A stretch of 64,000 bases of DNA. It comes from Myxococcales bacterium (GTDB lineage: Bacteria > Myxococcota_A > Polyangia > Polyangiales > Ga0077539). The notes beneath the pieces were generated by a model. It searched no databases and had not been told where the DNA came from. It saw only the letters and a list, made by a program, of their open reading frames with translations. The DNA lies in NCBI GenBank assembly GCA_016793325.1, contig JAEUKI010000069.1, positions 62,001 through 126,000 of the forward strand, given 5' to 3'. A program made the translations under genes and the position numbers. Positions 8,615 through 17,652 of this stretch are shown here, piece after piece. Each line of letters opens with the position of its first letter. Position 1 is the stretch's first letter.

Positions 8615-8643
8615 TTCGATCGCGGCAAAAACTGAGATACACT
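8615..8643 (+). promoter_or_regulatory. Possible promoter of the thioredoxin-like lipoprotein operon
   Basis: TTCGAT at 8615-8620 and TACACT at 8638-8643 are 17 bases apart in an AT-enriched patch (CAAAAACTGAGATACACT). The -10 matches four of six consensus bases but the -35 is poor. A start near 8650 would leave a leader of about 35 bases with GAGGA before the ATG at 8685. The evidence is pattern only. Confidence 0.25.
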
Positions 8644-8684
8644 CGGAGTCTCTACTTCGACGCTGACGACCCACCGAGGAATTC

Positions 8685-9308
8685 ATGAAGACCCTTCGCC
8701 CGTTGATCACCGGTGCCGCGCTCTCAGCGCTGGTTGGCATCGGTTGCGCCCCTGCCGCGACGCCGCCGGCTGACTCAGGCATTTCCACCGACTCGGGCGC
8801 AAACACCGAGGCGAGCACGTGCCGCGCGCCGACCATCAGCGAGCCGTGCTCGATGGAGGGCTGCAAATTCGCGCCGCTCACGCTGCCGTACTGCGACGGC
8901 ACGGGGACCTTCGACTTCTACGGGCAGAGCTTCTGCTCGGCGCGCGTGACGCTGCTCGTGATCTCGGCGGGTTGGTGCGTTCCGTGCCAGCAAGAAGCGG
9001 CAGAGATGGAAGACCAGATCATCCAGCCGTACGCAGGCCGCGTTCGCGTCGTGACCGTGTACGCGCAGGGCGTCACGCGTCCGAGCGTCGCGACGAACAA
9101 CGCCTGCATGGGCTGGAAGAACCGCTACAACCTCACGAGCCACATGGTGCTCGACGCGGCCGAGGTCACCAGCCGGTACTTCCCGAACCAGGCGTTTCCG
9201 GCGAACTTGATCATCGACGGCGACGGCGTGATCCGCCACCGCGTCTACGGCACGAGCCGCGGACTGCAGTCGCTCAAGGATCAGCTCGACGCTTTGCTGG
9301 GGCAGTGA
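8685..9308 (+). CDS. Thioredoxin-fold lipoprotein (TlpA-like) with WCVPC site
   Basis: Predicted 207-residue lipoprotein: the signal peptide ends with lipobox GIGC (Cys21), and GAGGA precedes the ATG by about 7 bases. After a Ser/Asp linker come several cysteines (CRAPTISEPCSMEGC) and a thioredoxin fold with VTLLVISAGWCVPCQQEAAEM (active-site Cys98 and Cys101) and the cis-Pro segment FPANLIIDGDGVIRHR. The extra N-terminal cysteines are unusual and may form a structural disulfide or feed electrons to the active site. The fold indicates thiol-disulfide exchange at the periplasmic face of a membrane. The next gene, a predicted beta-barrel protein, starts 28 bases later, so they probably form an operon. 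Redox partners are unknown. Confidence 0.85.
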   Translation: MKTLRPLITGAALSALVGIGCAPAATPPADSGISTDSGANTEASTCRAPTISEPCSMEGCKFAPLTLPYCDGTGTFDFYGQSFCSARVTLLVISAGWCVPCQQEAAEMEDQIIQPYAGRVRVVTVYAQGVTRPSVATNNACMGWKNRYNLTSHMVLDAAEVTSRYFPNQAFPANLIIDGDGVIRHRVYGTSRGLQSLKDQLDALLGQ

Positions 9309-9336
9309 GCGAGTTCGCGGTACCGTCGCGGGCGTC

Positions 9337-11283
9337 GTGATCGCTTCCCGCACGAAGCTTGCCGCTGCTGCCTGCGCCCTCTCGCTCTTCGCAACGACCT
9401 CGAGCGCCGAAGCGCAGGTGAACTTTCGCCTGCCAGGCCTCGGTCCGACGTCGTTCACGTTTACGAACACGAGCCTGCTCACGTGGCGACGATCGAACTT
9501 CGATCAGATCACCGCGGACGACAATCTCCTGTCGTTTACCGAGCGATTCGACTCGCAGTTCACCGCGCCTCCGTGGCGACTCCAAGTGCGCCTCGACGCG
9601 TTTCTGCCGGGGCTGCTCGCGCCCGGCTCGATGGGCATGAGCGCGCCGCCGACGTTTTGCTACACGGGGCCGAACAACATGCCCACGTGTCCAGGGAGCT
9701 TGCACTGGGACGTCCGGCTCGAGCGCGTGGCGCTGTCGTACACGGGCGAGCAGATCAGCTTCGACCTCGGTGACTTCTACGCGGCGATCGGCCGCGGATT
9801 GATGCTCTCGCTCCGCAAAGTGGACCCGCTCGGGACGGACACCACCGTGCGCGGCGCCAACGTCACGGCCGAGCTCGAGCGCTTCACGCTTCGTGGGATG
9901 ATCGGCTACCTCAACCCGCAGAACCTCGATCCGCTGACGTTGATCACGGTGCAGGACTACGGCGAGGCGATCGCGCTCGGACGCGACGGCGCGCGCGTGA
10001 CGACGGACTTCATCGGCGGCGTCGATCGCATGGGCGCGGTCGACGCGCTCGCGCGCATCGGCGAGAACAACGACGTCGAGATCGGCCTCGCGGGCGTACG
10101 CGTGCACTACCCCGAGAGCATGCAGCGCGAGTCGTTCGTCGACACGTTTGGCTATCGCATGGCGGTGCCGTCGCTCGCGGACGGAGCGCTCTCGCTCTAC
10201 GGCGAGGTCGTCGGACTTCGTCGCGTCACGCACGAGTACACGACGACGGGCTCGGGCATGAACATCATGCGCACGGGCCTTCGCGGAACGCCCCTCGAGT
10301 TCGGCCGCGCGATCTACCTCAGCGCGCAGTTGAACCTCGGGAACCTCTCGGCGCAGTTCGAGTTCAAGGACTATCGCAACTTCTTGTTGTCGCCCGACGG
10401 CGGTGGCTCGAGCCTTCGGCGCATCTACAACAACGCGCCGCCGCTCGAGCGCGAGGACGTTCAGTTTCGATCCAACTCGAACACGCGCGGCGCGCTCGCG
10501 CGCGTCGAATACGCGTTTCGACCGAGCCCGTGGGTCGGCGGAATCACGCTCGTCGGCTCGGGCTTCACGGAGAACAACGCGCCCGATCCGTGGGACCCAT
10601 CGGGCTATGGCGTCGCGCACGGGTACCTCACGCTTCGACGCAACGTCGACGGCGCGGACTACGCGGCGCCCTCGACGGTCGGCGGCGGCCAATCGGGCGG
10701 CGCTGTCGCTGCGCGCCCGGGCGGAGCGTCGTGGATTCTCGTCGCCAACGCTGGCTACCGCATGGAGTTCATCAACAACCGTCGCGGAGCCGGATGCAAC
10801 TCGGGCAACCCGCGCGACGGCTGCCGCGAGGCGTACGCGCCCGATTGGCACATCGCGCACGCGGACATCGACATCGCGTTTCCGATCGCGGCGAACCACG
10901 CGCTCGACGTGAAGGTCGACGGGCGCATCGAGACCCGCTGGGACGACTTTCTCGTCGACAGCGTCGGGACGCGCGCGGGTTTCTACACGTTCTTCCGCGG
11001 CGGCGTCGTCGCGGCGTATTCGTATCAAGATCGCCTGCAAATCAGCGGGATTTTTCGCATCGACACGACGAACGCAGGCAAGTACCTCGAGGGCGTGCCG
11101 GCGGACGTCACGATTCCGCCGTCCGTGTTTCCGGGCGGCGAAGTGCGATGGATGTTCACGCCGGGCAACGTGTTGCGCGTCTTCGGAGGCATGACCGCGG
11201 GCGGAAGACTGTGCACGGGCGGCGTTTGTCGCGACGTCCCACCATTTCAAGGCGCGCTAGCAGAATTGATCTTGCGCGTGTGA
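9337..11283 (+). CDS. Predicted outer-membrane beta-barrel protein
   Basis: This is a 648-residue exported protein. The GTG start at 9337 gives a signal peptide with a typical SAEAQ cleavage site. The mature chain is rich in alternating amphipathic strands with aromatic girdles, for example TFTNTSLLTWRRSNFDQI, VALSYTGEQISFDLGDFYAAIGRG, FGYRMAVPSLADG and LVANAGYRMEFINN, as in porin-like or DUF6029-type barrels. Two cysteine pairs (CYTGPNNMPTC and CNSGNPRDGC) may close extracellular loops. Its place between a thioredoxin-like lipoprotein and a lipoprotein with dozens of cysteines suggests export or display of disulfide-rich proteins, but no transport activity can be assigned. The stop is 13 bases before the next ATG, so co-transcription is likely. 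Confidence 0.7.
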   Translation: MIASRTKLAAAACALSLFATTSSAEAQVNFRLPGLGPTSFTFTNTSLLTWRRSNFDQITADDNLLSFTERFDSQFTAPPWRLQVRLDAFLPGLLAPGSMGMSAPPTFCYTGPNNMPTCPGSLHWDVRLERVALSYTGEQISFDLGDFYAAIGRGLMLSLRKVDPLGTDTTVRGANVTAELERFTLRGMIGYLNPQNLDPLTLITVQDYGEAIALGRDGARVTTDFIGGVDRMGAVDALARIGENNDVEIGLAGVRVHYPESMQRESFVDTFGYRMAVPSLADGALSLYGEVVGLRRVTHEYTTTGSGMNIMRTGLRGTPLEFGRAIYLSAQLNLGNLSAQFEFKDYRNFLLSPDGGGSSLRRIYNNAPPLEREDVQFRSNSNTRGALARVEYAFRPSPWVGGITLVGSGFTENNAPDPWDPSGYGVAHGYLTLRRNVDGADYAAPSTVGGGQSGGAVAARPGGASWILVANAGYRMEFINNRRGAGCNSGNPRDGCREAYAPDWHIAHADIDIAFPIAANHALDVKVDGRIETRWDDFLVDSVGTRAGFYTFFRGGVVAAYSYQDRLQISGIFRIDTTNAGKYLEGVPADVTIPPSVFPGGEVRWMFTPGNVLRVFGGMTAGGRLCTGGVCRDVPPFQGALAELILRV

Positions 11284-11296
11284 CAATACCGAGGAC

Positions 11297-13690
11297 ATGT
11301 CCTCGAACGTTGTCCGACTTGCCTGCGCTCTCCTCGCAGGCTCCTTGATTGCAAACGCTGGCTGCACGGTAGGTCGCTCGATCCTGGGCGGACCCGAGGA
11401 CGACGGTGGAGGTCAGCCGGACATCACGATGACCGACGCCACGGGCGACACCGTGGCGCCGACGGACACGCGCCCCGGTTGCCTCTCGGACAACGAGTGT
11501 CGCGCGGATCAATTCTGCGACATGCGCACGGGCCAATGCGCGCCCGGCTGTTCGCGCGACGAGGGCTGCTCTGGAGAGACGCCTCGCTGCAACACGATGT
11601 CGCACACGTGCGTTCCGTGCGTGACGGACATGCACTGTCCCTCCGGGCAAGTGTGCCGCGGAAATCGCTGCGTGATGGGCTGCTCTCCGACGCAGCCGTG
11701 CCCCGGCGGACAGACGTGCTGCACCGACGCGTGCATCGACACGCAGACCAACTCGGCAAACTGCGGCGCGTGCGGGACGATGTGCAACATCCCCAACGCG
11801 GAGCCTTCGTGCTCGATGGGTCGATGCGCGGTCGGCCGCTGCTCGGGCAACTTCGGCGACTGCGACAACAACGCGATGAACGGCTGCGAGACGGACACGG
11901 GCTCGAGCGCCGCGCACTGCGGCCGCTGCGGAAATCCCTGCCCCGTTCCGCCGAACGCGACGGCGACGTGCGCCGCGGGGATGTGCGGCTTTCGCTGCAA
12001 CGACGGGTTCGCCGACTGCAACATGAACGCGGCGGACGGCTGCGAAGTGGACTTGCGCACGTCCGTCGGCAACTGCGGCCGCTGCGGGACGATGTGCGCC
12101 GTGGCCAACGGCGTCCCCGCGTGCGTCGCGGGGATGTGTCGCGTGGGGCGTTGTTCGCCGGGCTTCGAGAACTGCGACAACATCGACGCCAACGGCTGCG
12201 AAGCGAACACGACGAACGACCCGAGCAACTGCGGCGGCTGCTCGCGCGTCTGCGGGATGCTCGCGAACAGCACGCCGTCGTGCTCGATGGGCGTGTGCGG
12301 AATCGGGATGTGCCTCGCGGGCTTCGCGGACTGCAACCGCGTCGCGACCGACGGCTGCGAGGTCAACACGCGCACCAACGCGATGAATTGTGGTGCGTGC
12401 GGCAGGACGTGCAACCTCGCCAACGCGACGAGCGACTGCACCGACGGCGCGTGCCGCTTGGTTCGATGCAACCCGGGCTTCGCGGACTGCGACGGAAATC
12501 CCCTCAACGGCTGCGAGACCAACACCAACACGGACATCGATCACTGCGGCGGCTGCGGGCGGGTGTGCCCCGTTCCTCCGGGCGGCGGCGCGGCGTGCAA
12601 CATGGGGACGTGCGGGATCAGCACGTGCGTCCGTCCGCGCGCTGATTGCAACATGAACCCGGGCGACGGCTGCGAGGTCGACACGGACACGGACGTTCGT
12701 CACTGCGGCGCGTGCAACGCTCCGTGCGCGACGCCGGCCAACGCGAGCCCCGGCTGCGCCCGCGGGATGTGCGGCATCGGCGCCTGCAATCCTGGCTTCG
12801 CGGACTGCAACATGAACCCCGCGGACGGATGCGAGGTCAACATCGCGCTCGATCCGCGCAATTGTGGCAGCTGCGGACGGGTGTGCGCTTCGTTGCCCAA
12901 CGCGACACCGACGTGCGCGCTCGGGATGTGCGGCCTCGGCGCGTGCCTCCCGGGCTTCGACAACTGCGACGGGATGGTGGCCAACGGCTGCGAGAGCAAC
13001 CTTGGGACGAGCAACGTTCACTGCGGGCGCTGCGGCAACGCGTGCACGGGCGGGCAGTCGTGCGTGTTGGGGACGTGCCAGTGCCCCGCGGGACAGTCGC
13101 TCTGCGGCGGCGTGTGCACTGCGCTCGCGACGGACGCGCGCAACTGCGGTGCGTGCGGGCGCGTGTGCGCTGCGGGACAGACGTGCGTCGCGGGTTCGTG
13201 CCAGTGCCCGGCGGGACAAACGCTGTGCGGGACGACGTGCGTCGACACGCAGCTCGACGTTCGCAACTGCGGCGGCTGCGGTCGCGTGTGCGCCGTCGAT
13301 CAGACGTGCGTCATGGGCGCGTGCATCGGGACCGGACAGCTTCGGTTCACGGCCACGTGGTCGACCGCGGGTGACGTGGATTTGCACGTCGTTCCCCCGT
13401 GCGGAACGGAGATCTCGTACATCACGCGCACGGCGTGCGGCGGGACGCTCGATCGCGACGACACGACCGGCACCGGTCCCGAGAACATCTTCTGGTCCAC
13501 AGGCGCAGCGACGGGCAACTACCTCGTGTGCGCCGTTCCGTATTCGATCTCGGGCTCGACGACGGTCACGGTCAACGTCGTGCGAGGCGCGACCACGGTG
13601 CGGACGTTCACGCGCACGTACACCGCGAGCACAGGAAATCAAGCCTGCACCACGAGCTCGCCGAGCTACCTCGGGACCTACACGTTTTGA
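11297..13690 (+). CDS. Large Cys-rich repeat lipoprotein with C-terminal DUF2135/YfaP-like domain
   Basis: This 797-residue lipoprotein has lipobox NAGC (Cys23); the only sensible start is the ATG at 11297, where GAGGA is unusually close. Residues 55-155 contain short Cys words (CLSDNECRADQFC). From about 155 to 665 there are eleven NCGxCGxxC words, spaced about 52 residues apart for most of the array, with NAxPxCxxGxCxxGxC, GFxDCDxxxxxGCE and HCGRCG in each long unit. The last 105 residues form a beta-sandwich of the DUF2135 type: GDVDLHVVPPCG, GGTLDRDD, GPENIFW, GNYLVCAVPY. Such proteins are large disulfide-stapled stalks on myxobacterial surfaces, and the terminal domain may bind a carbohydrate or calcium. 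Function is unknown; it belongs with the upstream barrel and thioredoxin genes. Confidence 0.85.
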   Translation: MSSNVVRLACALLAGSLIANAGCTVGRSILGGPEDDGGGQPDITMTDATGDTVAPTDTRPGCLSDNECRADQFCDMRTGQCAPGCSRDEGCSGETPRCNTMSHTCVPCVTDMHCPSGQVCRGNRCVMGCSPTQPCPGGQTCCTDACIDTQTNSANCGACGTMCNIPNAEPSCSMGRCAVGRCSGNFGDCDNNAMNGCETDTGSSAAHCGRCGNPCPVPPNATATCAAGMCGFRCNDGFADCNMNAADGCEVDLRTSVGNCGRCGTMCAVANGVPACVAGMCRVGRCSPGFENCDNIDANGCEANTTNDPSNCGGCSRVCGMLANSTPSCSMGVCGIGMCLAGFADCNRVATDGCEVNTRTNAMNCGACGRTCNLANATSDCTDGACRLVRCNPGFADCDGNPLNGCETNTNTDIDHCGGCGRVCPVPPGGGAACNMGTCGISTCVRPRADCNMNPGDGCEVDTDTDVRHCGACNAPCATPANASPGCARGMCGIGACNPGFADCNMNPADGCEVNIALDPRNCGSCGRVCASLPNATPTCALGMCGLGACLPGFDNCDGMVANGCESNLGTSNVHCGRCGNACTGGQSCVLGTCQCPAGQSLCGGVCTALATDARNCGACGRVCAAGQTCVAGSCQCPAGQTLCGTTCVDTQLDVRNCGGCGRVCAVDQTCVMGACIGTGQLRFTATWSTAGDVDLHVVPPCGTEISYITRTACGGTLDRDDTTGTGPENIFWSTGAATGNYLVCAVPYSISGSTTVTVNVVRGATTVRTFTRTYTASTGNQACTTSSPSYLGTYTF
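11759..13293 (+). repeat. Tandem Cys-rich repeat array (11 NCGxCG words, about 52-residue units)
   Basis: In-frame repeats of about 155 bp, each starting at NCGxCG or HCGxCG, run through most of the lipoprotein gene; the last three units are shorter (CPAGQ-type). Protein identity between units is high at the cysteines and Gly/Asp positions but DNA copies have diverged, so the array is old rather than freshly expanded. Confidence 0.85.
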
Positions 13691-13743
13691 TTCGCGCCGC
13701 GAAGACGCCCACGACGAGACACACGAAGGCTGCGGATCGATCC

Positions 13744-15159
13744 ATGGTGAGCAAGAAGCGTTCGACAGGTGAAGTGAGTGCAACCCGCGCGACGGTCGGA
13801 AAGGCGACGATGGGAGCGCTCGCCGCGTGCGCGACGGTCCTCTTCGCGAGCAGCGCAGAGGCGCAGGTGATCCAGCGGTTCGCGCTGCGCTTCGAGCTCG
13901 GCGCGGGGACGGTCCTCAGCGAGCACACGCGCGCCGTGCGCGGGTACGACTCGGCGCACGTGCAGCTCGCGCCGAGGCTCGCGTTCAACCCCATCGACTG
14001 GTTCTCCGTGCAGCTCTCGATCAACGCGGGGTTCTTTCTGAGCAATCAGGCGAACGTCCCGTTGGGGCAGACGCTCATGATGCAGGGAGGACTTCGCTTC
14101 GAGCCCATGATCGGCCGCGTCGGCCGGTTGTTCGCCGACGGAAACTTCGGCTTCACGATGACCGGCGACGATCGTCGATTCGGCCTCGACGCGGCGCTCG
14201 GCTTCGAGTTTCAAGCAGCGCGATGGCTCGGGATCGGCCCGGTGGCTCGCTTTCACTTCGTGAAGCAGGACCCGCAGAACTCGTTTCCGCAGGACGCGAT
14301 GTACTGGAGCGCCGGGCTCGCGACGACGTTTCGTGTGCCCGCGCCAGAAGCCGTTCCCGTGGTCGTCGACGCGCGGCCTGTGGACACGGACAGCGACGGC
14401 GTCTTCGATCCCGACGATCAGTGCGTGACCGAGCCGATGGGCTCGCGGCCCGATCCTGCGCGGCGCGGCTGCCCGATCCGCGACACCGATCGCGACGGCG
14501 TGTTCGACAACGAAGACCAGTGCGTGAACGAAGCGCAGGGCGAGCATCCCGATCCCGCGCGTCGCGGCTGTCCCGACGGCGACGCCGACTCGGACACGGT
14601 GCTCAACGCGCAGGACCAGTGTCGCGACGTTCCGCAGGGCGACCGCCCGGATCCAGCGCGCGCGGGATGCCCGCTGCGCGATCGCGACAACGACACGGTG
14701 CCCGATGACACGGACCACTGCCCCGATCAGCCCGGCGCGCCGCACTCGGATCCCAATCGCAACGGCTGCCCCGGGCTCGTGCGCGTGCAAAACGGGATGA
14801 TCCAGATCCTGGCGCCCGTGTACTTCGCGACCAACCGCGACACGATTTTGCGCAGGAGCTTTCCGGTGCTCGACGCGGTGGTCGACGCGATCCGCGCGTC
14901 GTCCGAGATCCGACGGGTGAGCGTCGAAGGACACACCGACGACGTCGGCAACGACGCGCGCAACATGAGCCTCTCGCAGCGACGCGCGTGGAGCGTTGTC
15001 GAGTACATCCACGGCCACGGAATCGCAGCGAATCGTCTGCGCGCGCAGGGCTTCGGCGAGACGCGCCCGCTGCGGCCGATCGAAGGATTGCGCGGTCGTG
15101 CGCTGCGCGACGCGAGGGCGCAAAATCGGCGCGTCGAGTTTCGCATCGTGACCGAGTAG
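13744..15159 (+). CDS. OmpA-family outer-membrane protein with thrombospondin type-3 repeats
   Basis: This is a 471-residue envelope protein. The ATG at 13744 precedes a signal peptide ending at SSAEAQ. Residues 40-195 look like a small beta-barrel (RFALRFELGAGTVLS, DWFSVQLSINAGFF, LFADGNFGFTMTGDD). A calcium-binding TSP3 stalk follows with four DxDxDGVxDxxDQC units ending RRGCP. The last 120 residues are an OmpA-like peptidoglycan-binding domain: VYFATNRDTIL, VSVEGHTDDVGND, LSQRRAWSVVEYI and RLRAQGFGETRPL. It should tie the outer membrane to the cell wall. It starts 54 bases after the Cys-rich lipoprotein gene, so it may be the last gene of the operon that begins at 8685. Confidence 0.93.
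   Translation: MVSKKRSTGEVSATRATVGKATMGALAACATVLFASSAEAQVIQRFALRFELGAGTVLSEHTRAVRGYDSAHVQLAPRLAFNPIDWFSVQLSINAGFFLSNQANVPLGQTLMMQGGLRFEPMIGRVGRLFADGNFGFTMTGDDRRFGLDAALGFEFQAARWLGIGPVARFHFVKQDPQNSFPQDAMYWSAGLATTFRVPAPEAVPVVVDARPVDTDSDGVFDPDDQCVTEPMGSRPDPARRGCPIRDTDRDGVFDNEDQCVNEAQGEHPDPARRGCPDGDADSDTVLNAQDQCRDVPQGDRPDPARAGCPLRDRDNDTVPDDTDHCPDQPGAPHSDPNRNGCPGLVRVQNGMIQILAPVYFATNRDTILRRSFPVLDAVVDAIRASSEIRRVSVEGHTDDVGNDARNMSLSQRRAWSVVEYIHGHGIAANRLRAQGFGETRPLRPIEGLRGRALRDARAQNRRVEFRIVTE
14383..14772 (+). repeat. Thrombospondin type-3 repeat region
   Basis: Four in-frame units of about 32 residues, each with Asp-rich calcium-binding words (DTDSDGVFDPDDQC, DTDRDGVFDNEDQC, DADSDTVLNAQDQC, DRDNDTVPDDTDHC) and a closing GCP. 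The units lie between the barrel-like and the OmpA domains. Confidence 0.9.
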
Positions 15160-15205
15160 TGACCGCGCGCGTCGCGCAGACGCGCCCGTATACTGCGCGG
15201 ACGCT

Positions 15206-17485
15206 TTGACTCCGCCGCCGACATACTCGCCGGGCGCTGTGCTCGCGCAGCGCTTCGAGATCTTGCGACGCATCGGCGAGGGCGGGATGGGGGTCGTGTA
15301 CGAAGCGCTCGACACCGAGCGGCAGCAGCGCGTCGCGTTGAAGAGCATCACGTACCCCGATCCGACGGCGATTTTTCGGTTCAAGCGCGAGTTTCGCGCG
15401 CTCGCGGACATCTCGCACCCGAACCTCGTCCCGCTCTTCGAGCTCGTGTCCGACGGAGAGCACTGGTTCTTCACGATGCAGCTCGTCGAGGGAGTAGACC
15501 TCGCGAGCTTCCTTCGTCCGCCCATCAAATCAAGTGATGCTGCGCCCGAGCGCGCGACGGTCGTCGACGACCGGACGCCCATCGGAGCGCGGGCGACCGC
15601 CGAGCACCCGCGGGGAACCGAGACGACGCCAGACCGGCCCCATTTGTTGTCGGGACTCCCGAGAGATCCTGGCCGAACGAGCGCTCAGCACGACTGGTCG
15701 AAGGTCGATTTCGGCGCGGTTCGCGCCGCGTTTACGCAGGTCGTGGACGCGGTCCGAGCGCTGCACGAGGCCAATCGCCTGCATCGCGACCTCAAGCCCT
15801 CCAACGTGCTCGTGCGCCCCGATGGAACGGTCGTCGTCCTCGACTTCGGCCTCGTCGCCGAGCTCGATCCTCGCGGCGCGACCAAGGGCGACCCGAGCGC
15901 GGCAGAGCGCGTCGAGCACGCGATCGAAGCGGCGCGGCACGGGCGAATCGGCGCGAGTATTCCAGGGCAAGCGATGCTCTCGGACGAGATCGTGACGGGC
16001 ACGATCCCGTACATGGCGCCCGAGCAAGTGACGGGAGAGCCGCTCACGTCCGCGTGCGATTGGTACGCGGTGGGCGTGATGCTCTTTCAAGTGTGCACCG
16101 GTCGATTGCCGCACGAGGGGCCGCCGTCGAAGGTGCTCGCGAACAAGCTCATTGTTGTTCCCCCGTCGGCGCGCTCGCTGAACGACGCGGTCCCGCAGGC
16201 GCTCGACGCGCTGTGCAGCGCGCTGCTCGCGACGGACCCCGCGGCGCGACCGCACGGAGCGGCGATCCTCGAGCAGCTCGGCGCAAAGCGCCCCTCGCAG
16301 CGCATCGAGCTCGGGCTCGACCCGTCGCGACGGATCTTCGTCGGCCGCGCCGATGAGCTCGCGGCCATGAGCGACGCGTTCGCGCGCGTGCGCGCGGGCT
16401 CGTGCGAGCTCGTCTGCGTGCGCGGTCCACACGGCGGGGGCAAATCCTCGCTGATCGATCACTTCGCGCGCGCCTCGCTCCGCGACGCGACGGTGCTCCG
16501 CGGCCGTTGCTTCGAGCACGAGAGCGTTCCGTACAAGACGATCGACGGCGTGGTGGACGCGCTCGTCCGCCACCTGCTCGCGTCGCGCGGGGCCGAGCTC
16601 GCGGTGCTCACGCCGGAGCAAGCGGCGGCCGCGGCGGTCGTGTTTCCTGTGCTCGCGCGGAGCGGCGCTGTGTATCGCAAGGCGCGAGACGTCGTTCTCC
16701 CTTCGGATCGCGGGGCGATCGAGCGGGCTGCGATCGGCGCGCTGCGGTCGGTCATGGAGGCCGTCGCCGCGCAACGCCCGCTCGTGATCGTGATCGATGA
16801 CGCGCAGTGGGGAGACGTCGACGGGATCCGCGCGCTCGCGGGGCTGTGGGACGCGCCTCCGGTGCGATCGCTCGCGATCTTGTCGTTTCGCGCGGACATG
16901 GAGCTCGAGAGCGCTGCGCTGCGAGAGCTCGAGCAGCAGCGGGCTTCGAGGCCGGCGCTACGACGGACCAACATCGATGTCGGCGACCTTCCGCGAGACG
17001 AAGCGCGGACCTTTGTTCGAATGCTGCTCGCGAAGAACAACGCGGTCGCCGAGGACGCGCTCTGGGTCGAGCGCATCGTCGACTGGAGCGGCGGCAGCCC
17101 GTGGCTGATCGAGCTTCTGCTCGCGTCGTACGCGTCGCTCGGCGCGATCGCGCGGGGGCAGAGCCTCGACGCGCTCCTTCGCGCGCGGGCGTCGGCGCTG
17201 ACCGAGGCGCAGCGGGAGCTTCTTGAAATCGTGTGTAGCTCTCCTCGGCCGCTGCCGACGAGGCTCGCGCTCGAGGCGACGTACGGCCACCTCGGCGAGT
17301 CCGAGGCCCTCGTCGCGCTCCACAAAGCGCAGCTCGTGAAGACCACGGGCCCGGCGCTCGACGACCTCGTCGAGCCGTTTCATCCGCGCGTTCGCGAGGC
17401 GATCGTTCGGACGATGCGGGCCGAGGACAAGCAACGAGCGCTCGAAAAGCTCGCGCGAGCGCAGCAGCGAAGGCAGCCCCGCTGA
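15206..17485 (+). CDS. Ser/Thr protein kinase fused to an AAA-type ATPase sensor
   Basis: This 759-residue cytosolic protein combines a Pkn2-type kinase with an ATPase. Kinase marks are GEGGMG (24-29), VALK (Lys46), HRDLKPSN (193-200), DFG (213-215) and APEQ (271-274), so it should be active. There is an unusual insert of about 65 residues before the catalytic loop (about 105-168) and a long activation loop (about 220-260). From 375 on there is an ATPase domain: FVGRADEL, Walker A GPHGGGKSS (407-415) and Walker B LVIVIDDAQW near 530. This layout matches PknK-like regulators in which a kinase sits before a STAND-like ATPase. The start is a TTG at 15206; a GTG at 15239 is the alternative. A TATACT hexamer at 15189-15194 would leave almost no leader. 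It lacks the C-terminal sensor (GAF or TPR) of longer relatives. Confidence 0.9.
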   Translation: MTPPPTYSPGAVLAQRFEILRRIGEGGMGVVYEALDTERQQRVALKSITYPDPTAIFRFKREFRALADISHPNLVPLFELVSDGEHWFFTMQLVEGVDLASFLRPPIKSSDAAPERATVVDDRTPIGARATAEHPRGTETTPDRPHLLSGLPRDPGRTSAQHDWSKVDFGAVRAAFTQVVDAVRALHEANRLHRDLKPSNVLVRPDGTVVVLDFGLVAELDPRGATKGDPSAAERVEHAIEAARHGRIGASIPGQAMLSDEIVTGTIPYMAPEQVTGEPLTSACDWYAVGVMLFQVCTGRLPHEGPPSKVLANKLIVVPPSARSLNDAVPQALDALCSALLATDPAARPHGAAILEQLGAKRPSQRIELGLDPSRRIFVGRADELAAMSDAFARVRAGSCELVCVRGPHGGGKSSLIDHFARASLRDATVLRGRCFEHESVPYKTIDGVVDALVRHLLASRGAELAVLTPEQAAAAAVVFPVLARSGAVYRKARDVVLPSDRGAIERAAIGALRSVMEAVAAQRPLVIVIDDAQWGDVDGIRALAGLWDAPPVRSLAILSFRADMELESAALRELEQQRASRPALRRTNIDVGDLPRDEARTFVRMLLAKNNAVAEDALWVERIVDWSGGSPWLIELLLASYASLGAIARGQSLDALLRARASALTEAQRELLEIVCSSPRPLPTRLALEATYGHLGESEALVALHKAQLVKTTGPALDDLVEPFHPRVREAIVRTMRAEDKQRALEKLARAQQRRQPR

Positions 17486-17652
17486 CGACGAGATTCTCGC
17501 GATCGATAGCAGCTTCGCTTCGGGTTTGTGACAGGCGCGAACGCTAACACCTTGTAAACTCATCAGTTCTCAATCTTGCCTGTCATCCTTCAAACCCGGC
17601 TCCGCTGTAGGGTCGCCGCGCGGACGCGAGGCGTTGTTTACTTCGGTCCGCC

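Noticed and set aside
9274..13783. Very long open frames on the minus strand opposite the barrel and Cys-rich genes
   Set aside because: They consist of Arg/Ala/Val-rich low-complexity sequence, mirror high-GC codon bias, have no domains, and lie opposite genes with signal peptides and conserved motifs.
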